This document shows positions 21,677 through 30,616 of a stretch of DNA of 64,000 nt, piece by piece. Origin of the DNA: Wolbachia endosymbiont of Fragariocoptes setiger (GTDB taxonomy: Bacteria > Pseudomonadota > Alphaproteobacteria > Rickettsiales > Anaplasmataceae). The notes beneath the pieces were generated by a model, which did not search any database, had not been told where the DNA came from, and saw only the letters and a program-made list of their open reading frames with translations. The DNA lies in the NCBI GenBank assembly GCA_019061405.1, contig JAHRAF010000001.1, positions 166,425 through 230,424 of the forward strand. Reading direction: 5' to 3'. Position 1 is the stretch's first letter, and each line of letters begins with the position of its first letter. The position numbers were made by a program, and so were the translations under genes.

Positions 21677-22969
21677 TCATGAATTGTTCAGTATTGCTAG
21701 ATCTCTGGACAAAAACAGCGATCCGCAAATGAGTATGGTTTTTATCTTCTCATCTGTACATTTGAATATATGATTTAGGATAGCATCTTCGATCGATTCA
21801 CATGTAACAGATGGAATATTTATGTTATTTGCTTTTTCTTTGATTAAATTTGTATTTACTGCATGGAGTTCAGATTTTACACAAACAGCACATAACAGTT
21901 TTGTATATGGTTGTAAATAATATAGAAATTCATCTATATTTTTATTACGAGTAGTGCCAAAAATTACATATACACCATTAGCAAAGTTATCTTGTATCCA
22001 TTCAGCTAATACTTTAGCACCATCAGAATTGTGGGCACCATCCAGAAATAAATTCCAGTTTTTTGGTAACATAGAGCTTAATCTTCCTTTTTGTATATGT
22101 TCTAATCTTGCTGGCCAGCGAGTGTTACGTAAACCTACTGCAATATCTTCTTCTCTTATATTGAATCCATACTTACCAGATAGGATACTGCAAGCTGCAA
22201 TAGCATTACCTGCATTTGTTATTTGATGATCTCCTATAAGTGCAGGTAAGGGTAATTCTATTGTTTGTACTGAAGATTGAAAAATTATTTTATCATGTTT
22301 TTTTTTGCAACTCCATTCATAATCTCCTCTATATATAGGGGATTTGCTCATTACAGAGTAATGCTCAAGTATGTTCATGACAGATTTCTTTTGTGTGGCA
22401 ATGACGCAAGGAATGTCAGGTTTCATTATTCCAGCTTTTTCACCTGCTATAATCTCTAAAGTAGGGCCAAGGTATTCTGTATGATCATGTGAAATAGAAG
22501 TAATTATAGTTAAGAAAGGATTGTTTATAACATTTGTTGCATCAAGTCTACCACCCATGCCTACTTCAACTAAAGTAACATCTGCCTTATGACGTGAAAA
22601 AGCTAAAAAGGCTGTGATAGTTGAAGCTTCAAATAAAGTGATAGGTTGTCCTCTTACTATCTCTCGGCATTCCTCTAACAAGTTATATAGTTCATTATCA
22701 TTGATGTTATTTCCTGCAATTACTATTCTTTCATTAAAATTTATTAAATGTGGAGAAGTATATGCATGAACCTTATAACCTGCTGACTGCATTATATATC
22801 TGATAAATGCTAGAGTTGAACCCTTTCCATTTGTACCACTAATATGTATTACGGGAGGTATAATTTTTTCAGGATTATTTAATCTATTTAAAAAATCTTT
22901 TATGCGATCAAGTGAATAATTAAGGGGTTTTACACCAAAGAGTTTAGGCCAATGAGGCATGTATATCAT
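21677..22969 (-). CDS. folC: bifunctional folylpolyglutamate/dihydrofolate synthase
   Basis: An ATP-dependent ligase that adds glutamate to dihydropteroate and to folates. The Mur-ligase-like P loop HISGTNGKGSTLAFI is near residue 45, followed by the family motifs TSPHLINFNERI and ISHDHTEYLGPTLEIIAGEKAGI, and DGAHNSDGAKVL in the C-terminal domain. At 430 residues it is full length. The ATG at 22969 overlaps the upstream stop as ATGA; an ATG at 22960 is an alternative. Folate is needed by ThyX and Fmt. Confidence 0.94.
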   Translation of the reverse strand: MIYMPHWPKLFGVKPLNYSLDRIKDFLNRLNNPEKIIPPVIHISGTNGKGSTLAFIRYIMQSAGYKVHAYTSPHLINFNERIVIAGNNINDNELYNLLEECREIVRGQPITLFEASTITAFLAFSRHKADVTLVEVGMGGRLDATNVINNPFLTIITSISHDHTEYLGPTLEIIAGEKAGIMKPDIPCVIATQKKSVMNILEHYSVMSKSPIYRGDYEWSCKKKHDKIIFQSSVQTIELPLPALIGDHQITNAGNAIAACSILSGKYGFNIREEDIAVGLRNTRWPARLEHIQKGRLSSMLPKNWNLFLDGAHNSDGAKVLAEWIQDNFANGVYVIFGTTRNKNIDEFLYYLQPYTKLLCAVCVKSELHAVNTNLIKEKANNINIPSVTCESIEDAILNHIFKCTDEKIKTILICGSLFLSRDLAILNNS

Positions 22970-23550
22970 GATGCATTTTTACACTTCAGTTCTTTTGTTA
23001 CATGTGATATGCCGTGTATATCAATTTTTTCACTAAATTGAGAGCGCTGATAGATAGAAATACTTGTACCGCTGATTATAATGTCATTTATTAAAAAGGA
23101 ATTATCATTTTCTATGATTCTAAAATCGATGTTTATAAAATCCCCACTTTCATCGTAAAGAAGTCTGGTATTTACTAAATGCTCTTTCTCATTAATCTTT
23201 TTTGTACTTATTATAGTCAGTTCACCACGGCTAATATGCACGTCAAGAATTTTAGTGCATAGTTGAATGAAATATCTCTCATATTCTTGTAGAAATTCTT
23301 TTCTTTCATTTTCTGATATCAATAACCAATGTTTACCTATAACAAAGTGTGATATTTTTTTTAAGTCCACATTATCTTGAACAATTTTTTGAAGTCTCTT
23401 GTGACAAGAATCTCTATTTTTTTCAACAAATACTTCATCTACTTGTTTTTTTAGTTTACGTAAAAAAGTTTTATAATTTTCAGAATTAGCATAAATGTTG
23501 GGAATTATTATTATGAAGATAATAATCGTTAAAATTTTAACGGCTTTCAT
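22966..23550 (-). CDS. MlaC/Ttg2D-family phospholipid-binding periplasmic protein
   Basis: A 194-residue protein with a signal peptide (ILTIIIFIIIIPNIYA) and the layout of the ABC-transporter auxiliary MlaC family, which carries phospholipids across the periplasm to keep outer membrane lipid asymmetry. Family-like segments include ISHFVIGKHWLLISENERKE, FLQEYERYFIQL and NDIIISGTSISIYQRSQF. No other mla genes are in the window. It overlaps folC by 4 bases. Confidence 0.85.
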   Translation of the reverse strand: MKAVKILTIIIFIIIIPNIYANSENYKTFLRKLKKQVDEVFVEKNRDSCHKRLQKIVQDNVDLKKISHFVIGKHWLLISENERKEFLQEYERYFIQLCTKILDVHISRGELTIISTKKINEKEHLVNTRLLYDESGDFINIDFRIIENDNSFLINDIIISGTSISIYQRSQFSEKIDIHGISHVTKELKCKNAS

Positions 23551-23618
23551 GTTGTGTGAAGTGAAAAATCCTTAGGTTAAATAATAGTTAACGAGGTAAG
23601 CATTTTCAATATATTTGA

Positions 23619-23648
23619 TGGACACATCTGATGTAAAATAATTATAAT
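23619..23648 (+). promoter_or_regulatory. sigma70-type promoter upstream of a candidate RNA gene
   Basis: TGGACA (23619-23624, one mismatch to the -35 consensus) is 18 bases from a perfect TATAAT (23643-23648). The predicted start is about 6 bases downstream at GGG (23654-23656), the same bases that open the predicted closing stem of the RNA candidate. It could also serve the gene at 23831. Confidence 0.65.
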
Positions 23649-23653
23649 AAAAT

Positions 23654-23812
23654 GGGTTCTGTTTTATACGTTATAGGTTAAGTTAATTTTTCCGAGCGAT
23701 AATCTTTCATCAAGGGAGTTGCCTCTGTTGGTTTCTATAACTGGCATGCGATGCCCACTTTAACTTAAAGTCTCAGGAATGTACCAAGACTAACGGTAAA
23801 TACGGATCCCAC
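23654..23812 (+). ncRNA. candidate structured non-coding RNA, possibly 6S-like
   Basis: About 159 bases with no good ORF follow a near-consensus promoter. The ends pair: GGG-TTC (23654-23659) with GGAT-CCC (23804-23810), TTTA with TAAA, and CGTTA (23669-23673) with TAACG (23791-23795). A perfect 9-bp inner stem, TTAAGTTAA (23678-23686) with TTAACTTAA (23760-23768), is separated from the outer stem by a one-sided bubble of about 22 bases, and a GC-richer apical hairpin uses GGG (23714-23716) and CCC (23754-23756). Length, closing stem and bubble recall 6S RNA. I cannot match a 6S sequence consensus, so the identity is tentative. An alternative is a long leader of the downstream gene. Confidence 0.5.
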
Positions 23813-23830
23813 TTATTATTTAAGTCATAT

Positions 23831-24280
23831 ATGTCACATAAATATCAAGAACAAGGAATCTTCTCTTGTTCTTGCCATAAAATTTTTCAAATAGTTCTTG
23901 ATGTTGAGCGTTATCCTGACTTTGTACCATGGTGTGAGGCAGTCTACATCAGAGAAAAAACTGACAATCAAATGGTTGTTGACCTACTTGCAACATTTCA
24001 TGGGATTAAGGGTCAGTATACATCAGAAGTTATAGCTTTTCCCCCTAGAAACACGAATGAAGCATTGATCGAAGTCCAATCTTCAAATGGAATATTTCAA
24101 TATCTATACAATAAATGGCAATTTACTTCTATTGACGATAATAAAACTATGATAAAGTTTTACATTGAATTCAAATTCAAGTCGAATACACTTTCACTGC
24201 TACTAAGCGCAATGTATAAATATACACAAAGAAAAATAGTGAAAGCATTCAAGAATAGAGCTGAGCGGATCTTGACTTGA
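23831..24280 (+). CDS. RatA/Coq10-family START-like protein
   Basis: A 149-residue protein of the polyketide cyclase/START lipid-binding superfamily. Family features are the N-terminal FSCSCHKIFQIVLDVERYPDFVPWCEAVYI and a later FEFKFKSNTLSLLLSAMY helix region. Coq10 proteins bind ubiquinone and support respiration; the related E. coli RatA was reported to affect ribosome association. The ubiquinone role fits an aerobic respiring symbiont better. The candidate RNA gene lies just upstream on the same strand. Confidence 0.85.
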   Translation: MSHKYQEQGIFSCSCHKIFQIVLDVERYPDFVPWCEAVYIREKTDNQMVVDLLATFHGIKGQYTSEVIAFPPRNTNEALIEVQSSNGIFQYLYNKWQFTSIDDNKTMIKFYIEFKFKSNTLSLLLSAMYKYTQRKIVKAFKNRAERILT

Positions 24281-24330
24281 AGTTTATTTATATACACAAT
24301 ACCAATAGCTAAACTAAATTCCTATATTAT

Positions 24331-24969
24331 ATGATTACTCGTCTATTACTTTTATTAACTTTTCTTAGTGTTGGGTTACATTGCACTACTACAGAAATAA
24401 CGCAAAAAGAACTCCTCTCCCTATTACCGGATGATAAATTTCTAGGTAATGAAAAAGCTCCAATCATTATGATTGAATATGCTTCATTAACTTGTTATCA
24501 TTGTTCACTATTCCACAAGGAAGTTTTACCTCAAATTAAGAAGAAATATATAGATACAGGCAAGGTGTTATACGTATTTAGACACTTTCCTATGGATTAT
24601 CGTGCTCTCAAGTCATCGATGCTAAGTTATTGTTACACTAAACAAGAAGACTACTTTAATTTTAACAAGGCGGTATTTAATTCTATAGATTCTTGGAATT
24701 ATTCTAACGCAAGTGACTTGTCTTTGTTGAATAAGATTGCTGCACTAAGCAATTTAAAGCAAGATAAACTCAATCAGTGTATTGATAGCCAAGAAATAAT
24801 GGACAAAATTATAAATAGTAAGTTGTTAGCCATCAATAAGTTAGGTGTGACAGGTAGTCCTGCATTTTTTATCAAGCTGAACAACGATGAATTTAATGGA
24901 GACTATAAACACGAAGGTTATAGGAAATTAGATTACTTTGTAAGTGTAATAGAGAAATTACATAAGTAG
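24331..24969 (+). CDS. DsbA-family thiol:disulfide oxidoreductase
   Basis: Periplasmic disulfide exchange protein. A signal sequence (LLLLLTFLSVGLHC) precedes a thioredoxin domain with the active site TCYHCSLFHKEVLP and a helical insert. The cis-Pro loop GVTGSPAFFIKL and the domain end GYRKLDYFVSVIEKL are visible. It has 212 residues. Wolbachia has more than one alpha-DsbA; which one this is cannot be decided here. Its substrates are probably envelope or secreted proteins. Confidence 0.9.
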   Translation: MITRLLLLLTFLSVGLHCTTTEITQKELLSLLPDDKFLGNEKAPIIMIEYASLTCYHCSLFHKEVLPQIKKKYIDTGKVLYVFRHFPMDYRALKSSMLSYCYTKQEDYFNFNKAVFNSIDSWNYSNASDLSLLNKIAALSNLKQDKLNQCIDSQEIMDKIINSKLLAINKLGVTGSPAFFIKLNNDEFNGDYKHEGYRKLDYFVSVIEKLHK

Positions 24970-24972
24970 CAT

Positions 24973-25317
24973 TTAATTATCTGATATCCTTGCTAGAGAA
25001 CGTTCTGAGATATTAGCTTCTTTTATTTCTATGACTTTACCTCCTTTATCAAATGAGATTTGTACAGACTTACTATTATATTTTCTATTGCCAAAAAAAT
25101 TCATTTGCTTAATTCTGTATGAGATATAGTACCATGTATTTTCGTCAAATTCTGATATTAATGTAGGAGAACCTAGAAGGTGTATAACCCTCTCTTTATC
25201 ATCACCTATTTTAACCTGGCTCCATAATTCAAGAGTGACAATTGGTATTCCATGGTTATATATAGTGTGACCACAGCTTGTTAGAAGCAGTAAGGCTGAT
25301 AACACTATTGATTTCAT
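24973..25317 (-). CDS. bamE: BamE/SmpA-OmlA-type outer membrane assembly lipoprotein
   Basis: A small lipoprotein that helps the BAM complex fold outer membrane beta barrels such as the one encoded at 12.5 kb. Lipobox LLTSC near residue 15 gives the lipidated Cys. The SmpA/OmlA domain follows with KIGDDKERVIHLLGSPT and ENTWYYISYRIKQ, then FDKGGKVIEI. It has 114 residues. It converges on the dsbA-like gene, with stop codons 3 bases apart. Confidence 0.87.
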   Translation of the reverse strand: MKSIVLSALLLLTSCGHTIYNHGIPIVTLELWSQVKIGDDKERVIHLLGSPTLISEFDENTWYYISYRIKQMNFFGNRKYNSKSVQISFDKGGKVIEIKEANISERSLARISDN

Positions 25318-25445
25318 TTTAAGAATTAATCAGTAACTCAAACTATACTATTGATAAATCATTTAATGTCAAATGTATCACAAAGTTAATTTGACGGATT
25401 TATAATATGTTTTAACATTAAGTTTAGTAGTTGTTAGGTACAAAG

Positions 25446-26414
25446 ATGTCCTTATTAGATTCAGCACCAATATATAAACCTTTTCATTATCCTTGGGCTT
25501 ATGATGCATGGTTACAGCAGCAGAGAATACATTGGATACCAGAAGAAGTTCCACTTGCTGATGATGTGAAAGATTGGAAAACTAAACTTTCAAAAGCAGA
25601 CAGAAATTTACTTACTCAAATCTTTAGGTTTTTTACTCAAGCCGATATAGAAGTTAATAACTGTTACATGAGACATTACTCAAGTGTATTTAAACCAACA
25701 GAAATATGTATGATGTTAGCAAGTTTTTCTAATATGGAGACAATACATATTGCAGCTTACTCTTACCTTCTTGATACGATTGGCATGCCAGAAAGTGAAT
25801 ATGAAGCATTCTTGAAATACGATAGCATGAGAAAGAAGTACGAATACATGTTGGAGTTTGAGGAAAGCAAGAGACATGATAAAAAACATGTAGCAAAAAC
25901 TCTAGCAGTTTTTGGTGCATTTACTGAGGGACTACAGTTATTTGCATCATTTGCAATTTTACTCAATTTTCAACGCTTTGGCAAAATGAAAGGTATGGGA
26001 CAGATAATTGCTTGGTCAGCACGAGATGAAACATTACACACTAATTCAATTATTATGTTATTTAATACTTTTATCAAAGAAAATAGCGAAATTTGGAACG
26101 ATGAATTAAAGGAAGAATTGTACCTTGCGTGCAAGACTATCGTTACACTTGAAGATGAATTTATTAAGCTTGCTTTTGAATTTGGTGAAGTTGAAGGTTT
26201 ATCAGCAGATGAAGTAAAAAGTTATATACGTTATATAGCAAATAGGAGATTAACTCAACTAGGTCTTAACCCCTTATATGATATAAGTGATAATCCTCTT
26301 CCATGGCTTGATGATATATTAAGTGGTGTTGAACACACGAACTTTTTTGAAAATAGAGTAACTGAATATAGCCGTGCATCAACACAGGGTACGTGGGAAG
26401 AGGCGTTTAGATAA
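25446..26414 (+). CDS. nrdB: ribonucleoside-diphosphate reductase, beta subunit
   Basis: The diiron-tyrosyl radical subunit of class I ribonucleotide reductase, which makes deoxynucleotides with the alpha subunit (not in this window). Iron-ligand helices are visible: FTQADIEVNN, SNMETIHIAAYSYLLDT (Glu, His and a Tyr suited to the radical), AFTEGLQLFASFA and WSARDETLHTNSI. I chose ATG 25446; a TTG at 25431 would add five residues. The 322-residue product matches the short bacterial form. The 3' end overlaps the convergent gene by 8 bases. Confidence 0.95.
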   Translation: MSLLDSAPIYKPFHYPWAYDAWLQQQRIHWIPEEVPLADDVKDWKTKLSKADRNLLTQIFRFFTQADIEVNNCYMRHYSSVFKPTEICMMLASFSNMETIHIAAYSYLLDTIGMPESEYEAFLKYDSMRKKYEYMLEFEESKRHDKKHVAKTLAVFGAFTEGLQLFASFAILLNFQRFGKMKGMGQIIAWSARDETLHTNSIIMLFNTFIKENSEIWNDELKEELYLACKTIVTLEDEFIKLAFEFGEVEGLSADEVKSYIRYIANRRLTQLGLNPLYDISDNPLPWLDDILSGVEHTNFFENRVTEYSRASTQGTWEEAFR

Positions 26415-27105
26415 GTATAGAGTAAAGCAGCATTCTAATTTGCATTGTTGGTGAAATTTCTCTACAAGAATCACTATTTTGTATATGTTTCAAATGCAAC
26501 TTAGCAAGTTTTGTTTGTAGTGTAATTCTTGCTATTTCCTTTGGTACCTTTTTTACCATCTTTTCTACTTGATTAATGTGGTATTTGGCTCTTTCTATTG
26601 TAGACACTTTATTTTGTTGTTGGTGAATTGTATTGCGTAAGCTATTCATTAGATGCCAAGCAAGCCCGCAATGATAAGCTAGTTTATCATTGTAATAATC
26701 TTTAACTGCAGTGGAAAACAGCATTTTTATTAGATTTACAGTAGTGTGTTCTGCAATTTTCTCCAAGTCGCAAACATTTTTATAGGGGGTTTGGCTAATC
26801 ATTAACTCATATCCCTCAAAGTAACTATTTATTAGCGTTTTTGGTACATTGGAAGAGTGTATTGTATTTATAAGCTCTGAAATCATTTCATTATTAGTGT
26901 TACCATCAATCATTCTTTCGCGCCACCATGCAAGACGAATTAAAGCGATCATAGATTCACTACAATCATAAATGATGTTATTAATTTCTATATTGAGCCC
27001 ATATAAGGCTAAATAGCTGTTTCTGAAAGATTTTGATACAAATAAGGAGCAAATAAAATGATCTCTATCATATTGACGAACATAATCACTTATTGCTGAA
27101 TGCAT
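26407..27105 (-). CDS. squalene/phytoene synthase family protein, NDUFAF6-like
   Basis: A 232-residue protein with the trans-prenyltransferase-like helical fold: DRDHFICSLFVSKSFRNSYLALYGLNIEI at the start, IRLAWWRERM (the usual RLxWWRxRxxD segment) and LAYHCGLAWHLMNSLRN. The Asp-rich motifs of true squalene or phytoene synthases are weak, so catalysis is doubtful. Alphaproteobacterial and mitochondrial relatives include NDUFAF6, a complex I assembly factor, which may be the closer guess. Its start overlaps the dxr 3' end by 16 bases. Confidence 0.75.
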   Translation of the reverse strand: MHSAISDYVRQYDRDHFICSLFVSKSFRNSYLALYGLNIEINNIIYDCSESMIALIRLAWWRERMIDGNTNNEMISELINTIHSSNVPKTLINSYFEGYELMISQTPYKNVCDLEKIAEHTTVNLIKMLFSTAVKDYYNDKLAYHCGLAWHLMNSLRNTIHQQQNKVSTIERAKYHINQVEKMVKKVPKEIARITLQTKLAKLHLKHIQNSDSCREISPTMQIRMLLYSILI

Positions 27106-28238
27106 GCTTTATTTTCGATTATTTTTTTTGCAATAGTGCGACTACTACAGTCAGTGTTTATTATATCATTTAAAGAACTAACTTCAGTGGTATTATTTAT
27201 TTTATCAAGCGTTAATGATACTACCTTAGTTATATCTAAAAATCCTATTTGTGACGTTAAAAATGCATTTACTGCTATCTCATTTGCAGCGTTAAGCACA
27301 ATGCTATTTGTGTTTGGTGCAGATGATTTGAGCACTTCTATACTGAGATTTACTGCAGGAAAACGTTCACTATCTACTTTCTGGAATGTTAATTTTGCAT
27401 GTTTTGTAAGATCTAGTGAATAATTTAAAGATGACCTTTCTGGCCAGGAAATAGCATGTGAAATAGGTATTGTCATGTTTGGTTGTGCAAGCACAGCAAA
27501 GTTAAAACCATCTTTGTAAGTTACAATGCCGTGTATGATTGATTCAGGGTGAACTACTGCCTCAATAACATTTGCAAATAGATGATGGGCTTCTATAATC
27601 TCCAAAGCTTTATTCATCATAGTTGCACTATCAATTGAAATTTTTTTACCCATATTCCAGGTTGGATGAGAAAGGGCTTCATTAATAGTAACATTCTTTA
27701 GTTGTTCGAGGCTATAGTTTAAAAATGGTCCACCAGAAGCAGTAAGTGTAATTTTCTCTACATGTTTTTCTCCATTATTTTGTAAGACCTGAAAGATTGC
27801 GTTATGTTCAGAATCAACAGGAATTATCTTTACATTATTTTTTCTAGCCTTTTTAAGTAATAATTTTCCACCGCATACAATACTTTCTTTGTTTGCAAGA
27901 GCAATAGCTTTAGTTCCACACTCTATTGTTTGTATAACTGGTTCAAGTCCTGCAATACCAACTATGGAGATAATGGATAGGTCTACAGGTATATTTGCGA
28001 TATTTCGTTCTATTTTGATATTTGTATTCTCTAAACTTTCCTTCAATTTTCTATAGAGTTTTTCATCAGCGATATCGACGTATTTTGCGTTTAATAATTT
28101 TGCTTGCTTTGCTAATAACGTGAAATTTGAGTGAGCAGTGAGACCTTCAACTTCATATTCATTCTTTCTTTGGAGTAATAGTTCAACGGCTTTTCTTCCT
28201 ATACTCCCTGTAGAACCTAAAACTGATACTTTCTTCAT
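27090..28238 (-). CDS. dxr: 1-deoxy-D-xylulose 5-phosphate reductoisomerase
   Basis: Second enzyme of the MEP isoprenoid pathway, converting DXP to MEP with NADPH; it is the fosmidomycin target in this family. The N-terminal GSTGSIGRKAVELL binds NADPH, ALANKESIVCGG and PVDSEHNAIFQ form the metal and substrate site, and TLTASGGPFLN and SHPTWNMGKKISIDSATMMN are diagnostic. It has 382 residues. It is probably co-transcribed with the overlapping SQS/PSY-like gene downstream. ElbB at 44.6 kb is another isoprenoid-linked gene. Confidence 0.97.
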   Translation of the reverse strand: MKKVSVLGSTGSIGRKAVELLLQRKNEYEVEGLTAHSNFTLLAKQAKLLNAKYVDIADEKLYRKLKESLENTNIKIERNIANIPVDLSIISIVGIAGLEPVIQTIECGTKAIALANKESIVCGGKLLLKKARKNNVKIIPVDSEHNAIFQVLQNNGEKHVEKITLTASGGPFLNYSLEQLKNVTINEALSHPTWNMGKKISIDSATMMNKALEIIEAHHLFANVIEAVVHPESIIHGIVTYKDGFNFAVLAQPNMTIPISHAISWPERSSLNYSLDLTKHAKLTFQKVDSERFPAVNLSIEVLKSSAPNTNSIVLNAANEIAVNAFLTSQIGFLDITKVVSLTLDKINNTTEVSSLNDIINTDCSSRTIAKKIIENKACIQQ

Positions 28239-28327
28239 CGTATACTATGTAGATAAATTTTAATTATATCAACTAAGAATTTATTGATTGAGGGTATGTA
28301 TATTTCAGGATCTATGGTAAATGTGAG

Positions 28328-28413
28328 TGCCCGAGAGAAGACTTGAACTTCCATAATTTTTAAAAATTACTAGCACCTGAAGCTAGCGCGTCTACCAATT
28401 TCGCCACTCGGGC
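28328..28413 (-). tRNA. tRNA-Leu (CAG)
   Basis: On the minus strand, the acceptor GCCCGAG pairs with CTCGGGC, discriminator A. The D arm reads GGCGAAATTGGTAGACGC. The anticodon stem CTAGC/GCTAG holds the loop TTCAGGT (CAG). A long variable arm, TAATTTTTAAAAATTA, makes it class II. The T loop is TTCAAGT. No CCA is encoded. Confidence 0.96.
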
Positions 28414-28428
28414 TTTTTATAGTTTACT

Positions 28429-29892
28429 ATGTCAATACTAGGCAATATAATCGAGTATATCTTTTATGAAAAGATGATGACTCCAGACCAGATTTTTTTC
28501 TCTCACGTTAATTCTAACAATGTAAATAAAATAGTCAATAATGCCTTAAGTCATAGTGAAGGGGGAGAATTATTTTTGGAATTCTGTCAGTCAGAATCAT
28601 TAGTTTTTGATGATAATATATTAAAACATATGGATTTAAATACTAGGAAAGGTTTTGGTTTACGTTCTTTTTCTGAGGGTAGTGTATCCTTTGTTTGCTC
28701 TTCGGAGATTAGTGAGGAGGAAATTAGTAAGGCATCTTCGATAGTAAAAAGCTCAATTGCTACAAACAGAACAAGTTTCATAAACTTAAAAGAGAAGACA
28801 AAGAATCTTTACTCAGAGGTGAACCCTATAAAGGAAATAAATCTCAATGCAAAAATTAAATTACTTAATGAAGTGAATGAGTATATTAGAACTAAAAATA
28901 ATAACGTAAAGCAGGTAAAGATTACTTTAGATGGAGAATGGCAGGTTGTTCAGATTATAAATAAGAATCACGATGTTTTGCATGACATAAGACCCTTGGT
29001 GCGTTTTAATATATTGATCATTCTAGAACGAAATGGACGAGTTGAAAAAGGTTCATCTGGATATGGTGGGAGAGGTTCTTATGAAGAATTTACTTCTGAA
29101 AGTAAATGGAAAACTGTTGCAAATCAAGCTTTAGCACAAGCATTAACTAATCTTGATGCAACTTCAAGTCCCGCTGGAGAGATGACTGTTGTTCTGGGTT
29201 CAGGTTGGCCAGGAGTACTGTTACATGAAGCTGTAGGTCATGGTTTAGAAGGTGACTTTAATCGAAAGAAAATCTCAGCATTTTCTGATTTAATAGGTGA
29301 ACAAGTAGCTTCTCCAGGTATAACAGTAGTTGATGATGGAACCTTACCTGGTTTACATGGGTCAATAGCAATAGATGATGAAGGTACTCCTTCCAATTAT
29401 AATGTTTTAATAGAAGATGGAAGCTTAATAAGCTATATGCAAGATCATATGAATGCTAGATTTATGGGTATAAATTCAACAGGCAATGGTAGAAGGCAAA
29501 GCTATAAAGAAGTTGTCATGCCACGCATGACAAATACTTATATGCTACCAGGACCATATACACCAGAAGAAATAATATCTAGTGTAAAACAAGGTATATA
29601 TGCAGTTAATTTTGGTGGTGGGCAGGTAGACATAACATCTGGTAAATTCGTTTTTTCTTCCTCAGAAGCATATTTAATAGAGAACGGTAAAGTAACCCAC
29701 CCAGTAAAAGGAGCAACATTAATTGGGGATGGACCAACCGTGCTTAAGAAAGTATCGATGGTTGGTAATGATTTAAAACTTGACCCAGGTATTGGTACAT
29801 GTTCAAAAAATGGACAAAATTTACCTGTGGGAGTTGGTCAACCTATGCTTAAAATCGATTCTATTACTGTAGGTGGCACTGAAACAAATTAG
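28429..29892 (+). CDS. tldD: metalloprotease TldD
   Basis: TldD and its partner TldE (PmbA) form a zinc metalloprotease that degrades unfolded peptides and, in other bacteria, matures microcin B17 and degrades CcdA. The metal motif HEAVGHGLEGD is at about residues 266-276, with the family segments PSNYNVLIEDG and MPRMTNTYMLPG, and VNFGGGQVDITSGKFVFSS. At 487 residues it is full length. The N-terminus before DQIFFSHVN may be a few residues shorter in reality. No tldE is in the window. Confidence 0.94.
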   Translation: MSILGNIIEYIFYEKMMTPDQIFFSHVNSNNVNKIVNNALSHSEGGELFLEFCQSESLVFDDNILKHMDLNTRKGFGLRSFSEGSVSFVCSSEISEEEISKASSIVKSSIATNRTSFINLKEKTKNLYSEVNPIKEINLNAKIKLLNEVNEYIRTKNNNVKQVKITLDGEWQVVQIINKNHDVLHDIRPLVRFNILIILERNGRVEKGSSGYGGRGSYEEFTSESKWKTVANQALAQALTNLDATSSPAGEMTVVLGSGWPGVLLHEAVGHGLEGDFNRKKISAFSDLIGEQVASPGITVVDDGTLPGLHGSIAIDDEGTPSNYNVLIEDGSLISYMQDHMNARFMGINSTGNGRRQSYKEVVMPRMTNTYMLPGPYTPEEIISSVKQGIYAVNFGGGQVDITSGKFVFSSSEAYLIENGKVTHPVKGATLIGDGPTVLKKVSMVGNDLKLDPGIGTCSKNGQNLPVGVGQPMLKIDSITVGGTETN

Positions 29893-29915
29893 ACTTTTTT
29901 GTCTCATCACATAAT

Positions 29916-30509
29916 ATGATTATAGGTATAACTGGTGAAATAGGATCAGGTAAAACCTTTGTTTCAGAATGCTTTAAGAAGCTTGGTGCTGCAATATTTA
30001 ATGCTGATTCCATCGTCAATCATCTTTACAAGGAAGATAAAAAAATAAAAAATTACGCAAAAAAGAATTTCCCTGAAGTAATTATAAATGAGAGAGTAAA
30101 TAAATTAAAACTGTCAAAACACTTTTTATCTTATGATGAGAAGTGGGTAGCTTTTGAATCCTTAGTACATTGTGCAGTATTGCAGAAATTAAAAGTTTTT
30201 CTTGCCCGAGAGAGAGAAATCAATAGGAAGTTTGTAATCTTAGATATACCACTCTTGTTAGAAAAAAAGATTCATTTTTATTGTGATGCTATGATATTTG
30301 TATATGTTAGCCAAGCTATACGATATCAGAGACTGAATAGACGTAGTATCAATAAAGAAAAATTAAAATTAATTCAAAAAATTCAAACTTCTGCAGAACT
30401 CAAAAGAAAGTTAAGTAGTTTTATTATTAATACTGGTACAAATCGTGGTTATGTTTTTTTGCAAGTAAAGGAAATTATTAATATTTTGTCAACCAGAATT
30501 ATGAAGTGA
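29916..30509 (+). CDS. coaE: dephospho-CoA kinase
   Basis: Last step of coenzyme A synthesis: phosphorylates the ribose 3'-OH of dephospho-CoA. The P loop GEIGSGKT is at residues 7-14, followed by ADSIVNHLY (the substrate Asp) and VILDIPLLLEKK. At 197 residues it is typical. It starts 24 bases after tldD and is probably in the same operon. The decayed lipase follows. Confidence 0.92.
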   Translation: MIIGITGEIGSGKTFVSECFKKLGAAIFNADSIVNHLYKEDKKIKNYAKKNFPEVIINERVNKLKLSKHFLSYDEKWVAFESLVHCAVLQKLKVFLAREREINRKFVILDIPLLLEKKIHFYCDAMIFVYVSQAIRYQRLNRRSINKEKLKLIQKIQTSAELKRKLSSFIINTGTNRGYVFLQVKEIINILSTRIMK

Positions 30510-30616
30510 ATGAAATTGAAGTAATAAAACGATCCAGAACATTCTGAAGTAAATAATATTCTTATTGTTTATAATGTTAAAGATATTTATAATAACTATG
30601 GTGTAGGATAAAAATT

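Noticed and set aside
23551-23830. SRP RNA or tmRNA at this locus
   Set aside because: The conserved SRP GGAAGGAAGCAG-type loop and any tmRNA tag sequence are absent; only a 6S-like shape remains possible.
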